A stretch of DNA of 64,000 nucleotides from Zhengitettix transpicula (Eukaryota > Arthropoda > Insecta > Orthoptera > Tetrigidae): positions 220,564,746 through 220,628,745 of the forward strand of contig CM073590.1 in NCBI GenBank assembly GCA_037074705.1. The letters run 5' to 3'. The notes beneath the pieces were generated by a model. It was not told the DNA's origin. It did not search any database and saw only the letters and a list, made by a program, of their open reading frames with translations. Both the position numbers and the translations under genes were made by a program. Positions 59,701-64,000 of this stretch are shown one piece after another (position 1 is the first letter of the stretch; each line of letters opens with the position of its first letter).

Positions 59701-62700
59701 CTAAAGAAATAGATTGAATATTTTACACAAGTCATTAAGATCTCTAGTTATACATAGAATTCTATGAATCAATACACAATCCATTAAACATATAAAAATT
59801 GAAAATAAAACATTAGAATTGTAAGGAAGAAATAGTGTTGTTTAAGGTTTTAAAGTTGATAACAATTGCATGTATTGACACAGAATATCGCTGTCCTGAC
59901 AGGTAGACCAGAAGAGCGATGCAGAACATTTTTGAGCAGGGAATGGTTCTTATTTTTGAAATAAAATATAAGTGCCAATTGAACACAATTGATAAGTAAT
60001 AATATAAACTGAATAATACAAAAATACATTAATTAGGTGCATGATGTTTCTTCTGCAACTGTCGAACTCCTCAGGTGAAATTTAACTTAAAGACCTTTTT
60101 CAATAAAAAAATTTAAACAAATATAGGTCTATATAATAGGTATTGACTTCTTCGATTTAGTTTGGCTGATTGTGATAGACTGTTTGAATTTTCAGAGTGA
60201 AAAATCTATTAACATTAATTTAGTCTCAGAACATGGGTTACGAGTACCTAATTTGCAAAAACGTCACATAAAATGAATCAGAGGCCTTACAAATAACTGA
60301 CGTTCTAAAATTGCAACCAAAATGTCTTTCTCAGATATTACGATACAAGCTTATCAGAAAACCACATTAGGACCTAATCATTTATGTCCGAGAAAAATCC
60401 TATCACACATTGCATCCCACAGGGCTCTTTTCAAGGACCTATTCTTTCTTACCGTATATAGATGATTTATATCACAGATTTTATTGTTTGCATATTATAC
60501 AACCACGTTATTTATTGAGCTATGTCACAAGGCTTTCCATTCTGATGCAACTTTGAGGGAATGACAAGCTCTTTCTAAGCATTGTTAATACAAAAAATAA
60601 AACTGTTTGGAATGTTATTGAAAGCAAAAGAAGGAAATAAATAGAACCAGTGATCAAGAGTTTCAAACAGTCTAATGGTCTTAACAGAAATGTATATCTT
60701 CCTATGCAAGCGCCGGACGAAGATGTTTCATCGGTCTAGACTCTGCTTTGAAAATGTTCGTGAGCGAAACGTTAGTAACCGAGCTGATACTAAACGTGGT
60801 CCAATAGTCTAGAAAAAAAGGTTGATTATAACTGAAACAAACGTATTTGGTTACAATCCAACTTCACATATTAGTGAATTAGGCCTACATACAAAAATAA
60901 ACGATTATTAAAACGAAATCCAAAATTAGATAACACATTTTTATGAAAGTTCACTTTCGGCATTTTAATTTACTACTAATAAATATAAATCACCAACCAG
61001 TAATCACATAATTATTTACATTGGGTAAGAGAGGTTAATAAATACACTAAAGCCTGCTACATACTACAAAAAAATACATTACAAAAATTAACACATGAAT
61101 ATTCCTTCTATATATAAATTTATTACACATCTGTGAAATTATTAAGGGCAAATTTGGATGCGTATAGTTTTTAGTAGTCTATTGCTTACGCTGTCATATT
61201 CGTCAGGTACACTGATCTCAATAGAAAAGTTGTATTTAGATTCTACTCTGACTTGGGTGCAAACCCGAGAACTATTTAGGCGTATAATTTATATTCTCTA
61301 ATAAAGAATATTTCAACATAATTTAAAATATTGTGACTACTTGTGTTTAGTTACAGTAATTGTTTAAAATATGAAAAATTGCACTTGTTAACTTATAGTA
61401 ACAAGATTATATGATTTATATAAATTAAATAAAATAATAATTTTTACTGCACTTATTGAAACTTTATAGCTTTCAATACATGTATATGTTGATACAAAAA
61501 ATTGGTTATAACTGGCGTATAAGTCAGACTACGAATTTTAAATTTTATTAAAAATTCTTATCCATCATAATAAATATTTTTTGGACGTTATTGCAACTTT
61601 ATATAATCAAATTAATAAAAAATTCAATAAATTTTTATCTCGCCTTTTTCAACAATTATTATGCTCACCCGCTGGAGTACCAAACTAGGAACTAAACGTA
61701 GTATTTTTTATTTGTAATAATTTCAATGTCAATGTAACCACTGAAGTAAATATTGAATATTAAACTTGTTCTGACTTATTGGCCATTATATTCATTTATT
61801 CTGTTATTATATGTCAGATAAAATATTAATTTATACTTCAAGAATGGTAATTCACCATTGGTCTACTCTATCCTGATATTTCAAATGCAATGAAAGTAAA
61901 CCAAGAAGGAAATTTCAATTGCAAAATATTCTGTCCTTGGAAAAACTGGTGGTATTTATGATAGTGAGGCAATCATTCTGCGGGCGTCGGCGACGTCTTT
62001 AGTCTCTACATCACTTAAATAGCTCACCTAGTTAGTGCGTTGCGGTGCTAAATCTTTTATTCATTTAATCAGACGTCTGTCCGTCCACACAAAATCATAC
62101 TACAGTCACTAATCAAACCTAAGGATACCCGAAGTATAACAGAACAACCGACATGTATCACTTTTGACGCGTTAATGGCTTATCTAATTTAATTTGAATT
62201 GTTTCAGAACCTAATCTGGCTTTTTACTTACATTCGTAATCCAAAATCTTAGTATTATCAAAATCAGATGTGTGGTTTTTTTAAAAATAGGCCTACAATG
62301 TTTAGTTATAAACGATTGTTAATCCTCTGGGAGTTTATAGTTCACGATGTGTTTTTGAATCCTAGTTTTCAAAACTTTTTTAGTTGGTCCAGCAGGGTAA
62401 ACATTGCAAGAAATTTTATATACTATATTATGTTCTCGTAACAATTGATAGCGTATTTACAATTTTTAACACGTAGAGATAATGAATTGGTGGATGTGTG
62501 ATGATGTTCAAGGTCTTGAATAAACTCCCGAAGGTATTGTGTAAAAATTGATAGAACGGAAAAGCTATGAAAACTTTTGGTTTGTCTATTGGTTTGGGAG
62601 TTAATTTGGATGAAAATAGGTGTTTTTTTATGTACAAATCAATTGAACCCTCGTGACCAAGATATATACTACAGGCATTAAATTAAGGGAGTGAATTAAA

Positions 62701-64000
62701 TTAATGGGTTTGAACACCATAGCCTTTGATTGATGGGATGATTAGAAAAATAATTGAGGAGTCTCCCTGAAAAAGTTGGTTTTCTGTACCAGTTATATGG
62801 TATAACTGAATACTTAAGTGTAGAAAATTAAGAGAATTGTCTGTATCCACGTCATGCGTACACTGTAGTTTTGTATTATCTTGATGAAATACATCAACGA
62901 CGATATGGTTCACTGAATAATTCAGTGACGGTTAACTGCTTTGAGAAAAAAATAATTAATTGAATATTACGCTCTGTTTAATAGATTTTTTTTGATTTAT
63001 TGACGAACAAGTGCCCTTTGCGTATATATTATATTTCAGTCGGAAGTAACCGTATTTTTTTTATACCTGCACAACGGAGAAGCCTGAGTCTCAATTTCAG
63101 TACAATCCACTTTTTCCGATATCGTGACTAAGCACTTAAAAACTAATCTATTCGTGACCAACCATGCCGCACCTTTTAAAGAAGGCCTTTCCGTCTCTGC
63201 GGCTAATGCTCTTGAACCGTTGAATGAGGTACTAAGGACGTCGGTCCCTGTTTATATTTGGAAGATGAAAGGAGAGAATTCCCTGCTGGCGGGCGAATGA
63301 CGTCAGCTTCTGCTTCGGAACAACGCCTTCTAAAAAGCTCAATAAGACAACACCACGACCACATTCGCAAGGTACTTTAAAAAATTTATAGACTCCATTC
63401 ATTGCAATCTCATCGTTTCTTCTTTTTAAACGAACGTGTTTGTTAACAGCGAAACGGTAAACCCTTGACGCCAATTATTTTCCAATATATTTTCCTCACA
63501 CTAATACTTGGACTAAATAAACTGAAACGTTGTAGATCATTCCGAAATTCAAGATTAAAATTTTTATTGAGGTTTACTGGTGAGGAAGCAGGTTTTAATT
63601 AATTTAATTTCGTCACTAAAACCTCCGATTCATTCGTCAACCCGCGAGGACTACACCACCAGAGTCTCAACATCCTACAGATTCATTCTCTTTTCCTTGT
63701 AAACTTACAATCTACAACTGAACAGAGTTTTAAACAAGTAAGAACACGTGTTTGGGGAGACATCCATTGATATTTCGCCCTTTTTAAATTATTTCACTTT
63801 TCGTTTCTTTTGGCCGTGTTCGTTTTAGTTGTTGCGTAATAGGACCAGTAGTATATAACTTTCTACGAGTATATTTATGTGGTAACTTTTGTTGTAGATG
63901 TAGGATATTCGTTGCATTACTCTTTTTCAAAAGGAATCCTGAGGTTTCATGTGTCGTATCATGTGGCGCCCACAATTGATCGTAGTACTTTGGACAGCAG
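59701..64000. other. CpG-rich region upstream of the known integrin exons
   Basis: Probably the integrin first intron or 5' flank. No signal-peptide exon with the expected FG-S start was found. A CTGAGGA...GAAAC hammerhead-like core lies on the minus strand at 60046-60074. No other element was recognised, including in the short minus-strand frames at 62428-63975. Confidence 0.4.

Noticed and set aside
61640..61700. Possible first integrin exon ending before GTGAGC on the minus strand
   Set aside because: No open frame with a signal peptide or FG-GAP start precedes the donor.
1..64000. CRISPR arrays, bacterial operons or phage genes
   Set aside because: No regularly spaced repeats or prokaryotic gene layout; the window is clearly eukaryotic.

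Overview
The window is nuclear DNA of an animal, almost certainly an arthropod and probably an insect. The evidence is AT-rich sequence, one spliced gene with 18 short exons and canonical GT/AG junctions, many short non-autonomous transposons and (TA)n microsatellites. Genes and introns are strongly CpG-poor while flanking DNA is CpG-rich, the pattern left by gene-body methylation. This would fit a hemimetabolous insect such as a termite or cockroach, but that placement is inference only.

One gene is clearly recognised: an integrin alpha subunit of the laminin-binding type (Drosophila alpha-PS1/mew; vertebrate alpha-3/6/7), on the minus strand from 58359 down to the stop codon at 36756. Eighteen exons, one of them a predicted 24-nt microexon, join in one continuous frame of about 1044 codons. 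They run from the first beta-propeller blade through three FG-GAP calcium loops, thigh, calf-1, calf-2, a dibasic (furin-type) processing site and a transmembrane helix to the GFFKR cytoplasmic motif. The exon with the signal peptide and mature N-terminus was not found and probably lies beyond 64000.

Left to right: 1-24.2 kb is CpG-rich, apparently gene-free DNA with degenerate repeats, a tRNA-derived SINE (6.7 kb), a triplicated LTR-element primer-binding-site-like motif (8.1-8.2 kb), CpG-rich blocks that may be regulatory (11.0-11.6 and 23.3-23.9 kb), inverted repeats (12.3 kb) and a 1.3-kb palindrome (16.1-17.4 kb). 24.2-29.3 kb is CpG-poor, repeat-laden and holds one unidentified coding-like fragment. 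A possible first exon of a neighbouring minus-strand gene lies at 29.3 kb. 29.4-33.9 kb is CpG-rich and intergenic. 33.9-36.75 kb is probably the integrin 3' UTR and downstream sequence. 36.76-58.36 kb is the integrin gene, whose introns carry foldback elements, two hAT-like elements with target-site duplications and a coding-like fragment. 58.9-59.7 kb is a decayed non-LTR retrotransposon reverse transcriptase. 59.7-64 kb is CpG-rich sequence, probably the integrin first intron or 5' flank.

The points most worth a second look are: a predicted 24-nt microexon (with a weaker 27-nt neighbour) in the integrin propeller; hammerhead-ribozyme-like cores (CTGANGA, stem, GAAAC) in about seven dispersed places, two of them inside the palindrome; and foldback elements whose arms carry a back-to-back acceptor/donor (TTTCAG|GTAAG), one of them in sense orientation inside an integrin intron.
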